This document shows, one piece after another, positions 52,359-61,779 of a DNA stretch of 64,000 nt. The DNA is taken from positions 1-64,000 of the forward strand of contig CAKOWZ010000011.1 of NCBI GenBank assembly GCA_934129745.1, read 5' to 3'. Source of the DNA: an uncultured Clostridia bacterium. GTDB taxonomy: Bacteria; Bacillota; Clostridia; TANB77; CAG-508. Position numbers and translations under genes: made by a program. Within the stretch, counting starts at the first letter, position 1; each line of letters starts with the position of its first letter. The notes under the pieces are model-generated. The model had not been told where the DNA came from and made no database searches. It worked only from the letters and a program-made list of their open reading frames with translations.

Positions 52359-52547
52359 ATGGAATATAATATAGGAGATATAGTAAGAACAAAAAAACAA
52401 CATCCATGTGGGAGCAAATTATGGGAGATAACAAGAATAGGTGTTGATTTTAAACTTAAATGCCAAGGTTGTGGTCATGTAATTATGGTTGAAAGACAAA
52501 AAGCAGTGAAAATGATTACAAAAATTGAAAAGGCTGGAGCTAAATAA
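52359..52547 (+). CDS. DUF951 family small protein
   Basis: The 62-residue protein shows the family pattern YNIGDIVRTKKQHPCGSKLWEITRIGVDFKLKC in shorter blocks (GDIVRTKKQHPCGS, DFKLKCQGCGHVIM). DUF951 proteins are conserved in Firmicutes; the Cys residues may bind metal; the function is unknown. ATG 52359 has AAAGAGATG upstream; the longer frame from 52317 has no binding site. Confidence 0.88.
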   Translation: MEYNIGDIVRTKKQHPCGSKLWEITRIGVDFKLKCQGCGHVIMVERQKAVKMITKIEKAGAK

Positions 52548-52557
52548 GCTCCAGCCA
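52533..52557 (+). other. Hairpin over the stop codon of the DUF951 gene
   Basis: GGCTGGAGCT pairs with AGCTCCAGCC over the TAA. It has no T run, so it is not a standard terminator on this strand. Confidence 0.6.
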
Positions 52558-52592
52558 GGAATTTGCTAAATTCGCTAGATTATTTTCATACA

Positions 52593-52838
52593 TTATTCTG
52601 TATGACGTCTGCCACCATATCTTCTCAGTTTAGCCTCTATATCCAGCATAAATACAAGAGATTTATTGGATGGCACAAAAAGGGTTCTTTCTGTAGCATA
52701 GGCTTTTACACCAGAGATTGAGTTGAAAAACTCATCATTGATTGCTTTTTCGGCAGCCTTGAGAGACTCAGGACTCTCGAAACAGTAGGGGGTATAAGAG
52801 ATCTTGCGGGTGTTTGACTGTGTTGTTGTGATATTCAT
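52593..52838 (-). CDS. Orphan 81-residue protein with higher G+C than its surroundings
   Basis: The product begins MNITTTQSNTRKISYTPYC and ends KLRRYGGRRHTE; no membrane segment, no known motif. GGAGG lies 9 bases before the ATG at 52838, so it is a real translated gene. By hand count the coding sequence is about 40% G+C (99 of 246), against roughly a quarter around it, a sign of recent acquisition or of unusual selection. Its promoter carries two Spo0A-like boxes. Function unknown. Confidence 0.7.
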   Translation of the reverse strand: MNITTTQSNTRKISYTPYCFESPESLKAAEKAINDEFFNSISGVKAYATERTLFVPSNKSLVFMLDIEAKLRRYGGRRHTE

Positions 52839-52896
52839 GGAAAATACCTCCAATAAATAATATAAATTTATCATCTCTTGAGATGATATGTAACTA

Positions 52897-52962
52897 ATAA
52901 TAGCATATAAAATATAAAAAGGTCAATAAAATTCGACAAAATGTTAAAAAAAATTTCGACAA
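52897..52962 (-). promoter_or_regulatory. Promoter of the orphan minus-strand gene with two Spo0A-like boxes
   Basis: On the minus strand TTGACC (complement of 52921-52926) and TATTAT (complement of 52897-52902) have 18-bp spacing. TTCGACAA on the plus strand at 52932-52939 and 52955-52962, i.e. TTGTCGAA on the gene's strand, lies upstream; the nearer centre is near -45. The two copies are part of a 23-bp direct repeat. Confidence 0.55.
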
Positions 52963-53085
52963 AACGTTAAAAATATTTAAATAATGTTTACTAGTTAGTA
53001 TTAATAATAAATAATATTTAATATTTAATCAAAATAGAATTAAATCATAATAATAATTTAAAATTAAATTAATTCATTGTAAGAA

Positions 53086-53436
53086 CTATTTGATTTCAGG
53101 GTTAAATAATTCTTCAAATTCGTTCCAATTAATAAGTTTAATATTTGAACAATCATAAGAAAAATTATTAACAATATTTTTTGTATTGTCATTAGAATTT
53201 AAATCCAAAACAATAATATTTTCAACAATATCATCATTACCATATAATAATCTGAAATTTAAAGAACGTAAAAATCCTTCGATTTTATCTTCTTGATTTT
53301 TTACTGCAACAATAACATTTATACCTTCTGTTTTAATTTTGTTACAAGTATGTATATAAATAATATTTTTGATTATTTCAACAAGACCATAAAGTGCTAA
53401 AACCCAGAAGATACAATTAATTAGAAAGCTCAACAT
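53086..53436 (-). CDS. Small membrane-anchored protein resembling the start of a GT2-type glycosyltransferase
   Basis: The 116-residue product has one N-terminal membrane segment (about 2-22) followed by a fold start like family 2 glycosyltransferases (GINVIVAVKNQEDKIEGFLRS, then IIVLDLNSNDNTKNIV, with the D-X-N-S-X-D pattern of the nucleotide-sugar site). The catalytic second half is absent. Such short forms occur in Clostridia, but the role is not known to me. AGAGAGG precedes ATG 53436; GTG 53448 is an alternative. Confidence 0.6.
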   Translation of the reverse strand: MLSFLINCIFWVLALYGLVEIIKNIIYIHTCNKIKTEGINVIVAVKNQEDKIEGFLRSLNFRLLYGNDDIVENIIVLDLNSNDNTKNIVNNFSYDCSNIKLINWNEFEELFNPEIK

Positions 53437-53508
53437 TAAGTAAATCACCTCTCTGCTGTATAATATGCCTAAAATGGCAGTGATGTTAATAATAAAAAAA
53501 TATAAAAA

Positions 53509-53538
53509 TAAAAAAGACCTGAAAAATTATCAGGTCAA
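53509..53538 (-). terminator. Terminator of the minus-strand gene at 53563-53778
   Basis: On the minus strand GACCTGATAA and TTTTCAGGTC form a hairpin followed by six T. Confidence 0.85.
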
Positions 53539-53562
53539 AACAAATAATAAAATTAAATTAAA

Positions 53563-53778
53563 TTATTTGAAAGGTGCATCTTCTACGAGTTTACCGCCAG
53601 CAGAAGTGATAAAAGCTATTATCTTAGAATCAAAGATAATAGAATTACGAGCTTCTACAACAAGAGTAAGTGTATCTGGTAATGCCAGAACAGATACATC
53701 AGGGTGTAATTTGCTCATATTAGTACTAGCAGTTGTAAGGGAGTCAATGTTTGAAAATGTAAAATGATAAGTGTCCAT
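53563..53778 (-). CDS. Orphan 71-residue soluble protein
   Basis: The product begins MDTYHFTFSNIDSLTTAS and ends SAGGKLVEDAPFK. It has no membrane segment or known motif. AAGGAGG lies 8 bases before the ATG at 53778 and a good terminator follows, so it is a single-gene transcript. Like the orphan at 52593 it is richer in G+C than its neighbours and has an even, soluble composition. TTGCAT and TAAATT with 17-bp spacing upstream may be its promoter. Function unknown. Confidence 0.65.
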   Translation of the reverse strand: MDTYHFTFSNIDSLTTASTNMSKLHPDVSVLALPDTLTLVVEARNSIIFDSKIIAFITSAGGKLVEDAPFK

Positions 53779-53926
53779 AAAAGTGCCTCCTTAATGAAAT
53801 TATTTACATATACTTAATTTACCATAATTTGAAGCAAAATGCAAGACATAATTCTAGACTTTTTAAATCTTATATGATAAACTGAAACCATGAAAATAAA
53901 TATAAAGGAGTAAAGGTGACTAAGAA

Positions 53927-56204
53927 GTGGAACTAAAAGGAGAGATTAAAGAAATAATTTTTCAAAATGAAATAAATAGTTATACAATTGCTGTATTAGG
54001 AACAGAATTTGAAGAAATAACTGTAGTAGGATATTTGCCATTTATAACAATTGGAGATTCTTTAAAATTAGATGGAAAATATGTAGAACATCCAGAATAT
54101 GGAACACAATTTAAAATTGAGACATTTGAAAAGATAATGCCAGAAACATTAGATAGTTTAGAAAGATATCTTGGAAATGGAACAATAAAAGGTGTGGGCC
54201 CTGCAACAGCAAAAAGAATTGTGAATTATTTCGGTGATGAAACTTTATATGTTTTAAAATTTGAACCTGAAAAACTAGGAAATGTTAAAGGAATAACTGA
54301 AAGTAAAGGAATTGAAATCGCTACACAATTTAATGAAAATTGGGAGTTATGGCAAATTGTTGGATTTTTAGAAAAATTTGGAATAGGTGTTCAAAATGCT
54401 AAAAATGTATATAAAGCTTTGGGAGTTAATGCTATTCAAGAAATTGAGGAAAATCCATATATATTAATAGATGTTGCTAATAATGTTGATTTTAGATTAA
54501 TAGATAAAATGGCTTTGGAAATGGGTGTTGCTTTAAATAATGAGAAAAGGGTTAGAAGCGGAATAAAGTATGCATTAATAAGAGCAACTTATAATGGACA
54601 TTGTGCAGTTACAAAAGAAAATTTATATGGGTTTGTAAAAAATTTATTAAATGTGGAAGATGATGATATAGATAATACTATGATAAATATGAAAGCAAAA
54701 AAAGAAGTGATTTTAGAAGAAAGAGATGGATTTACATGGGTTTATTTATATTATTATTATGAAGTTGAACAAAATATTGCTGGAAAATTATTAACATTAG
54801 ATAAATCTAAGAATATCAAGAAACTACCACATTTAAGCAAAGAAATCAAAGAAATAGAAAAACAAACAGGAATATTTTTGTCAGAAAAGCAAAAAGAAGC
54901 AATTGAAGCTGTAAATACTAATAATGTTTGTATTATAACAGGTGGACCAGGAACAGGAAAAACAACAATTATAAAAACAATAATTGAATTATATAAAAAA
55001 CATAAGAAAAAAGCTGTATTATGTGCACCAACAGGAAGAGCTGCTAAAAGAATGACAGAAACAACAGGAGAAGAAGCTAAAACTTTACATAGATTACTTG
55101 AAATTGGAAAAATAGAAGATGAAGGAAATTATGAAAATATTGATTTTGATATTGCTCCATTAGATGCTGATGTTGTAATTATTGATGAAATGTCTATGGT
55201 AGATGTTTTTTTGATGAATTATTTAGTTAAAGCATTATATCAAGGAACAAAATTAATTTTGGTTGGAGATGTTGATCAATTACCATCTGTTGGTCCAGGA
55301 AATGTGTTGGAAGACTTGATAAACTCACAAAAAATAACAACAATAACATTGAATAAAATTTTTAGACAAGCAGCTAAAAGTAAAATTATTTTAAATTCAC
55401 ACAGAATTAATAATGGAGAAACTTTTATAAAAAAAGATGAAGTAGAAGATGAATTAAATGAAGATTTCTTTTATGTTAAAGAAACAAATCAAGAGAAAAT
55501 ATTAGAACAAGTTATTTCATTATGTAGTGGGCGTTTAAAGAAAATGGGAGATTATGATTTTTTTAAAAATATTCAGGTTATAACTCCAACTAAAAAAGGT
55601 TTGCTTGGAACTAAAGATTTAAATAAAGCATTACAAGAAAAAATGAATCCAAAGAGTGAGAAAAAAGCAGAAAAAAATGTGCTAGGAACAGTGTTTAGAG
55701 TTGGAGATAAGGTTATGCAGGTAAAAAATAATTATGATATTTATTGGGAAAGAAAAATAGAAAAACAAATTGAAAATAGTAATGATTATGAGGGCACAGT
55801 CAAAAGAGAATTAGAAACTGGAACAGGAGTATTTAATGGAGAACTTGGAATTATTCAAAAAATAGATGATTTGGAAAAACAAATAAAAGTAAAATTTGAT
55901 GATGATAAAGTGGTTTGGTATCAATATTCAGAATTAGAACAATTAGAACATGCATATGCAATTACTGTTCATAAAGCACAACGGAAGTGAATTTGATGTT
56001 GTAATTATACCAATTGCACCATCAGCACCAATGTTATTAACTAGAAATTTATTGTACACAGGAATGACAAGAGCAAAAAAAATGTTGATAATGGTAGGTT
56101 ATCCAAGTGTTATTGAATTTATGATTGGTAATACTGATTGTAAAAAAAGAAATACAGGATTGGAATATAAGATTCGTAATTGGGATACAGATAGATTTTT
56201 TTAA
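53927..56204 (+). CDS. recD2: RecD2-type DNA helicase requiring one +1 frameshift
   Basis: RecD2 is a 5'-3' superfamily 1B helicase in DNA repair. Read with one +1 shift, the product has 758 residues: N-terminal OB-like region, helix-hairpin-helix (GNGTIKGVGPATAKRIV), Walker A GGPGTGKTT (about 339-347), DEMSMVD, GDVDQLPSVGPG, and motif VI VHKAQGSEFDVV, then TRAKK. The frame breaks in motif VI: an extra C at 55982 makes CAA CGG AAG TGA, which would stop two codons later at residue 687. Skipping the C gives Gln-Gly-Ser-Glu, the conserved motif. Only about 70 residues follow, but they complete the ATPase. Start GTG 53927 with AAAGGTG 8 bases upstream. Confidence 0.9.
55979..55990 (+). other. +1 frameshift site in recD2 at a CGG codon
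   Basis: CAA C GGA AGT GAA: the zero-frame codon after CAA is CGG (55982-55984) and the next base is A, giving the quadruplet CGGA as at both priA sites. Zero-frame TGA at 55988-55990 ends translation if no shift occurs. Confidence 0.75.
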
Positions 56205-56363
56205 AATAATTTATATTTGTTTAAAATTAATTAAAGTTGAAATAAAGCTCGACTTTGACATGTAATATTAATGACAAAAGTAAAAATTTATATAAATAAT
56301 TAACTAACATTAAGAAAATCACTAAAATATACAAAAGCATAAAAAAACAATTGTTATGGAGAT

Positions 56364-57074
56364 ATGATGAATCTGGTTTTAAGAAAAGATCTAATAGAAA
56401 AAATCATAAATTTGATATTTCCGCCTGTTTGTGGTTTTTGCAATAAAATAAATGAAAATTTCATATGCGAAAAATGTAAAGAAAAGTTTAAATATATAAA
56501 AATTAGCCAAATAGATGATTATTCAAAACAGCCTGTTTATTTTGATGAACATTATTATATGTTCAAATATGAAAAAGATGTAAGAGACAATATCTTAAAA
56601 TATAAATTTGGTGAAAAATCATATATGTATAAAAGTTACTCAAGATTATTTTTTTATGATGATGTATTTAAAAATCAATTTATCGGAAAATATGATTATA
56701 TTATAAGTGTACCACTTCATAAAAAAAGATTAAGAAAAAGAGGATATAATCAAAGTAAATTGATTGCTAGAGATATTGTGAAATTGTTTAATAAAGAAGA
56801 TAATATAAATAACAGTACAATAAAGTACTTAGATAATGTAATAATAAAAAATAAAAATATTGTTGCTCAAAGTAGTTTAACTGATAAATTAGAAAGAATT
56901 AAAAATGCCAAAAATGCTTTTGATATAGGATTAAATATAGATAAAATTAAAGATAAAAAAATAGCAATTTTTGATGATATTTTTACTACAGGAGCTACAG
57001 TAAATGAGTGTGCAAAAATTCTAAAGAAATTTGGAGTTAAGTATGTGGGAATTTTTACAATTGCAAAAGCATAA
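56364..57074 (+). CDS. comFC: ComF family phosphoribosyltransferase-like protein
   Basis: The 236-residue protein has an N-terminal double Cys motif (CGFCNK and CEKCK, about 19-38) and a type I phosphoribosyltransferase fold with KKRLRKRGYNQS and the PRPP motif IAIFDDIFTTGATVNECAK. ComFC is needed for natural transformation in several bacteria. No comFA is adjacent. The start is ATG 56364 or 56367, both near GGAG. The prepilin peptidase at 27260 would fit a competence system. Confidence 0.88.
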   Translation: MMNLVLRKDLIEKIINLIFPPVCGFCNKINENFICEKCKEKFKYIKISQIDDYSKQPVYFDEHYYMFKYEKDVRDNILKYKFGEKSYMYKSYSRLFFYDDVFKNQFIGKYDYIISVPLHKKRLRKRGYNQSKLIARDIVKLFNKEDNINNSTIKYLDNVIIKNKNIVAQSSLTDKLERIKNAKNAFDIGLNIDKIKDKKIAIFDDIFTTGATVNECAKILKKFGVKYVGIFTIAKA

Positions 57075-57090
57075 AAAATTTTATAAAAAA

Positions 57091-57141
57091 TTCGAAAAAA
57101 TTCGACAAAATATTGCAATAAAATTTATAGACTGATATAAT
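57091..57141 (+). promoter_or_regulatory. tdk promoter with Spo0A-like boxes
   Basis: TTGCAA (57113-57118) and TATAAT (57136-57141) with 17-bp spacing. TTCGACAA at 57101-57108 and the one-mismatch copy TTCGAAAA at 57091-57098 are 10 bp apart, centres near -43 and -53. Confidence 0.6.
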
Positions 57142-57190
57142 AAAAATCGAACTCAATAATAATTTATACAAAAGGAAGTCGGAGGATAAA

Positions 57191-57742
57191 ATGGGAGATA
57201 TAAATGTATTTACAGGACCTATGAAATGTGGAAAAAGCCATGTTATTTTACAAGAGGCAAAAAGACAAATGATTGCAGGCAAGACGATTCAAATTTTTAA
57301 ACCCGGTATAGATAATAGGTTTTCAAAGGATTATGTTCAAGATAGAAATGGAAATAAACTAAAAGCTGTGAACATTGATAATATAGATGAATTGAAAGAT
57401 TATGATGCAGATGTATATATAATAGATGAATTTCAATTTTTAAATGGAGATGTTAAAATTATAGAAGATTTAGCTCAAGAAGGAAAAAAGTTTTTTATTG
57501 CAGGACTTAATTTAACTGCTGAAAAAAAGCCATTTGGAAAAATGGGAGATTTACTATGTGTGTCAGATCATGTAACAACAATGACTTCAATTTGTGATAT
57601 ATGTAAAAGAGATAATGCAATTTTTAGTTTTTATAAAGGTGATACAAAATCTGGTGATATTGAAATTGGAGATTCTGATTATATTCCGGTTTGCAGAGAA
57701 TGTTATAATGAAATGGTAAAAAAATATAAATCTAAAAATTAA
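57191..57742 (+). CDS. tdk: Thymidine kinase
   Basis: Tdk salvages thymidine to dTMP with ATP. The 183-residue type II enzyme has the P-loop GPMKCGKS (9-16), DEFQFL with the catalytic Glu, GLNLTAEKKPFG, and structural zinc cysteines in CDICKR and CREC. Complete. Start ATG 57191 after GGAGG. Two Spo0A-like boxes precede its promoter. Confidence 0.95.
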   Translation: MGDINVFTGPMKCGKSHVILQEAKRQMIAGKTIQIFKPGIDNRFSKDYVQDRNGNKLKAVNIDNIDELKDYDADVYIIDEFQFLNGDVKIIEDLAQEGKKFFIAGLNLTAEKKPFGKMGDLLCVSDHVTTMTSICDICKRDNAIFSFYKGDTKSGDIEIGDSDYIPVCRECYNEMVKKYKSKN

Positions 57743-57921
57743 TATATAATATATAATAAATAATAATCAACAATTAATAGTAAATAAACATAAAACATAG
57801 AAAATAAAAGTAAAAATAGTATAATAGTAATATTATAAAAAATATATAATAATTAACAAATAAAAAAGTTAAAATTTTATATAAAGATGTTGAATATATA
57901 TTTGATAAAAGGAGTGATTAG

Positions 57922-58809
57922 ATGAAAAAGAATTTAAAAATATTCTTAAAATTTGCCATTGCATTATTATTAAGTTTTAGCATATTTATGTCTATTCATG
58001 GTGGAGGAAAAACACATGCAGATAGCGGATATGATACAAGTTATAGTAGTGACTCAAGTTCAAGTTATAGCAGTTCAGATTATGGAAGTTCAAGTTATAG
58101 CAGCTCAGATTATGGAAGTTCAAGTTATAGCAGCTCAGGTGATGCAAGTGTTGGAGATGTGCTAGGAGCATTCTTCATTGTAATTATACTTATTGTTATA
58201 ATAACAATTTCAAACAAAAAATCTGTTGAAAATGTATCTGATACATTAACTTCAAATTTAAATGCTGTTAATAAATTGAAGGAATTAATTCCTGGATTTG
58301 ATGAAAAAGAATTCCTAAAAAATGGATACCAAATTTATGTTGATGTTCAAAATGCATGGACTAATTTCGAACTAGATAAAGTACAAAATATTATTACAGA
58401 CGAATTGTTTAATCAATATGAATCTCAACTTTCTAGCATGGAAATTAAGGGTGAACAAAATATAATGAAAGACTTTGTATTAAAATCATCAGCTATTACA
58501 AATTGTAATAAACAAAATGATAATATTGAAGTTCAAACAAAATATATTGTTGAATTCTATGATTATATTGTAAACAAAGAAAGCGGAAAAGTTTTAAGAG
58601 GAAATAGTAAACGTAAGGTTAAAATGTATTATAACTTAACATTTGTTAGAAGTGCATCACAAACTAAAATTGAAAATTGTCCAAATTGTGGAGCAAAAGT
58701 TGATATAACATCAGCTGGAACTTGTGCATATTGCGGAAGCAAGATTGTTGGAGAAAATTCAAATTGGGTATTGTCAAAAAAATTAAGCACTAGACAAGTA
58801 AATTTATAA
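57922..58809 (+). CDS. Tim44-like protein with Ser/Tyr-rich repeat and zinc ribbon
   Basis: The 295-residue protein has an N-terminal hydrophobic segment (about 8-25), a low-complexity Ser/Tyr/Gly region with three copies of SSSYSSSDYG or a close variant (about 40-75), a second membrane segment (about 82-100), a Tim44-like domain (IYVDVQNAWTNFELDKVQNI, about 130-250) and a C-terminal zinc ribbon with CPNCGAKVD and CAYCGS. It is a paralogue of the proteins at 598 and 58984. GGAGTG precedes the ATG. Function unknown; membrane stress is suggested by the SPFH partner gene at 1467. Confidence 0.75.
   Translation: MKKNLKIFLKFAIALLLSFSIFMSIHGGGKTHADSGYDTSYSSDSSSSYSSSDYGSSSYSSSDYGSSSYSSSGDASVGDVLGAFFIVIILIVIITISNKKSVENVSDTLTSNLNAVNKLKELIPGFDEKEFLKNGYQIYVDVQNAWTNFELDKVQNIITDELFNQYESQLSSMEIKGEQNIMKDFVLKSSAITNCNKQNDNIEVQTKYIVEFYDYIVNKESGKVLRGNSKRKVKMYYNLTFVRSASQTKIENCPNCGAKVDITSAGTCAYCGSKIVGENSNWVLSKKLSTRQVNL
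58063..58140 (+). repeat. Tandem 30-bp repeats encoding the Ser/Tyr-rich segment
   Basis: Near-identical 30-bp units beginning TCAAGTTATAGCAG encode SSYSSSDYGS. Copy-number change would keep the frame. Confidence 0.8.
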
Positions 58810-58983
58810 AAGATGGTAACATCCAATAAAATTAAAGCCTAAAAAAAGAGGTAAAAACAAAAGATAAATTGAAAAAGAGGCAATAATAATACATTGTCTC
58901 TTTTTTGAAAATATTATATTCTAATATAATAGGTTATGTGTAAAACCTTTATTTAGAAAAAACAAATATAAGGGAGTAAAATA

Positions 58984-59691
58984 ATGAGCAAATTTTTTGA
59001 TAAATTTTTAAATAAATTAGGAAATGATTTTAATAATATTATAAACGAGAACGTAGGCAATTCTATTAATTCAACAAATAATGTTAATAATGAAATAGAA
59101 AAAACAGAAGAGTTAAATAATAATTCTAATTTAGTTTCATCAAATAGAAAAGAAGTTTTGCAAAATTTATTAATAGAAGATAATACTTTTTCTGAAGCAA
59201 AATTTAAATCAAAAGTAGATAATGTTTTTATAAAATTATATACAAGTGTAATGAAACAAGATTTAGAAAAAGTTAAGCATTTTATTTCAAATAATGTATA
59301 TGAAGAATTTATGAATAGAATAAAAAAATCACAAGAAAAAAATGAAATTCAAATGTATGATGAATTAAATGTTTCAAATACTAATATTGAAAGTATTCAA
59401 GAATATGATGATAGATTTGAAATTAATGTTAGTTTATTAACAAAATATTTAGATTATAGAATTACAAGAGACACAAGAAAATTTATTTCTGGTGATAGAG
59501 ATGTTAGAAAAGAAAAAAATGTTAGATTAAAGTTTTCTAAAATCAAAAATGCAAAATCACAGGGAAATGCACGTAAATGCCCAGGTTGTGGAGCAAATAT
59601 TGATGTTAATAAAAGTGGAATTTGTGTTTACTGTGGAAGTGTATATACTTTAAGAGAATATGATTGGGTTTTGGAAGAAATTTATGATTAA
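58984..59691 (+). CDS. Cytoplasmic Tim44-like protein with zinc ribbon
   Basis: The 235-residue protein has no membrane segment. An Asn-rich N-terminal part (to about residue 60) is followed by a Tim44-like domain (VFIKLYTSVMKQDLEKVKHFISN) and a C-terminal ribbon CPGCGANID and CVYCGS, then YDWVLEEIYD. It is 175 bases after its membrane-bound paralogue and 31 bases before a membrane protein gene; a set of soluble and anchored versions probably forms one complex. AAGGGAG precedes the ATG. Confidence 0.75.
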   Translation: MSKFFDKFLNKLGNDFNNIINENVGNSINSTNNVNNEIEKTEELNNNSNLVSSNRKEVLQNLLIEDNTFSEAKFKSKVDNVFIKLYTSVMKQDLEKVKHFISNNVYEEFMNRIKKSQEKNEIQMYDELNVSNTNIESIQEYDDRFEINVSLLTKYLDYRITRDTRKFISGDRDVRKEKNVRLKFSKIKNAKSQGNARKCPGCGANIDVNKSGICVYCGSVYTLREYDWVLEEIYD

Positions 59692-59722
59692 AATTAAAAT
59701 TTATTAAAAGGGAATGATTCAA

Positions 59723-61450
59723 ATGAAAAAGAAAATGTTATTTATAATTATTGCAATATTATTAATAATTGTAATAATTGCAGCAATTGTAATAGGTGTA
59801 TTATTAAATGCCAATAAATCAGTGGGCTCAAAATGGGGTGATACATATTATGCATATTTAAATGAAGCTGCTGAAGAAAATGATGAAGATAAAGTACTTG
59901 AAAAATATGGTATAAGTCCAAAAATGAAAAATATAAAATTACAATTTTGCGAGGTTGAAGAAAATTCGGCACCAGCAATGATTATGACATATAGTAAAAA
60001 TGATACAAATTATGTTAATATATATCAAATAACAGATGATGATAAAGTAACATTTATTTCATATAAGGAGCCAACAGAAATTGAGTTCTTATATAACATT
60101 GAAAAAGAGGCATATAATTGGTATATTCATAAAATTGATACAGAAAATGATTCATATAGTTCATTAAATAATATAATAAGCAAATTAAAAGATAATTCAA
60201 AGAAATCTGATAAAAGTGATAAAGTAAATGTGGCTGAATTAGAAGCTGATTATACAATTAAAAAGAATGAAAAAGAAATCTCTCAAAAAACAGTTGATGG
60301 TAGTGAAATTAAAATTTCTAAGTTTGATACAATATTTATAAAACCTGAGGTTGAAGAAAATAAGCAAATTGATTTCAAAGTGGGAATGAGTAAAAAAGAT
60401 TTGAAAAATAGAATGAAAAAAGCAGTTAAAAATTACAAAAAAGAATCTGAAATAGTAACTGATAAAGTAAAAAATGAAGTTTCTGATAAAGCTGATAATA
60501 TTAAAGAAACTATCAAAAAAATAGATGAGGCTAAACAGGAAATTACTAAAAAAGAAGAAGAAAGCAAAGGATTACAGGTTGGAAAATGTACTTTGAAATA
60601 TGGTGATTATAAATCAGATGTATCAACTATGGAATCAAAACTTTATGGAACTATTACATTAAAACCAAATGGTAAATTTCATATTAAATCAAATTATAAT
60701 GAATCAAGTGGTATGGAATTAAAAACTATTCTTGATTGTGATGGAAAATATACAGTTGAATTAAATCAACCTGATGGATATCCAGATTCATATACTAATT
60801 ATGTTGCATTCCAACCTGATGATGGAGAAAAATTTTATTTTGAAGTTTACAAAAATGATGCAATGAGTGATCAATGGCATCAATATAGTTATGTAGGAAA
60901 TAATGCATCAAATAATACATCAAGCAATACATCAAATAATTCAACAACATCAGTTTCATCAAGTGCACAAAATGGAATAGATGAAGAGTATAAAAATTAT
61001 GTTAAAAATAAAGAATATGAACAAATAACTAAAGATTGGGATTCAAAGCCAGTTAATTATTGTATGTGTGATATAAATCAAGATGGAGAAAAAGAATTAA
61101 TATTAGCTAGTGAAAATGACGGTGGATGGCAATTTAGTTTGATTTTAACATATGATAAATCTAGTAAAAAAGTTATTCAAGTAGCAAATATATATGGTTA
61201 TGGTGGATTAAGATATTCCAAAAAAGACAAACAGATTGTATATGCTGATACAAAGCCATTTCAAGGTGCTGGAGCATATGGATTTTATGAGATGAAAAAT
61301 AACAAAATGGTTATTGCTAAAACAGTAGGAACAGATGACATAGACTCTTATTTTATAAAAATTGAAGGACAAGAACTAAAACATGTTAGTTCAGATGAAG
61401 CTAGTGCACAATATAATGATTTAATTAGTTTTGAATATTCTAAACTTTAA
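59723..61450 (+). CDS. Unknown membrane-anchored extracellular protein
   Basis: The 575-residue protein has one N-terminal membrane segment (about 5-28), a long Lys/Glu-rich region with probable coiled coil (about 215-285), a middle beta-rich part, a Ser/Thr/Asn-rich linker (about 395-415) and a C-terminal domain with DINQDGEKELILAS, a calcium-loop-like pattern found in many clostridial exported proteins. AAAGGGA at 59707 fits ATG 59723 better than ATG 59714. It closes the zinc-ribbon group. Confidence 0.7.
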   Translation: MKKKMLFIIIAILLIIVIIAAIVIGVLLNANKSVGSKWGDTYYAYLNEAAEENDEDKVLEKYGISPKMKNIKLQFCEVEENSAPAMIMTYSKNDTNYVNIYQITDDDKVTFISYKEPTEIEFLYNIEKEAYNWYIHKIDTENDSYSSLNNIISKLKDNSKKSDKSDKVNVAELEADYTIKKNEKEISQKTVDGSEIKISKFDTIFIKPEVEENKQIDFKVGMSKKDLKNRMKKAVKNYKKESEIVTDKVKNEVSDKADNIKETIKKIDEAKQEITKKEEESKGLQVGKCTLKYGDYKSDVSTMESKLYGTITLKPNGKFHIKSNYNESSGMELKTILDCDGKYTVELNQPDGYPDSYTNYVAFQPDDGEKFYFEVYKNDAMSDQWHQYSYVGNNASNNTSSNTSNNSTTSVSSSAQNGIDEEYKNYVKNKEYEQITKDWDSKPVNYCMCDINQDGEKELILASENDGGWQFSLILTYDKSSKKVIQVANIYGYGGLRYSKKDKQIVYADTKPFQGAGAYGFYEMKNNKMVIAKTVGTDDIDSYFIKIEGQELKHVSSDEASAQYNDLISFEYSKL

Positions 61451-61650
61451 ATCAAAAACAGATATGGTAAATTTATTAGAAACGCAGACATTAGGTTTAG
61501 ATATCCAAAATTCCAAATTACAAAAATATAAATATCAAAATCTAAATTATAAACATAAAATTCTAATTTCAAAAATTCAAATTAAAAAATTCAAATATAA
61601 AATATGTTAGTAAAAATCTTGGATGTAAAAAAATTTATATCCAAGATTTA
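61451..61650 (+). terminator. AT-rich gap with terminator at its end
   Basis: Of the 329-base gap 61451-61779, the first part is AT-rich with loosely repeated AAATTC-type words and nothing recognisable. AAATCTTGGAT (61614) pairs with ATCCAAGATTT (ending 61650); it is not followed by a clean T run but is a strong stem. Confidence 0.6.
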
Positions 61651-61779
61651 AAAATCATAAAAACAACTCACATAAAAAAGTAAACAACAATCAAAAAGAA
61701 AATTTTGTATAAATTTTTCCTAATTTGTAATACTAAAAATGTAAAAACAAAAAAATAGCAGATAAGGAGGAATTTATAA

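Noticed and set aside
53465..53767. Plus-strand open frame of 100 codons
   Set aside because: It overlaps the minus-strand gene 53563-53778, which has a strong RBS and terminator; the plus frame has neither.
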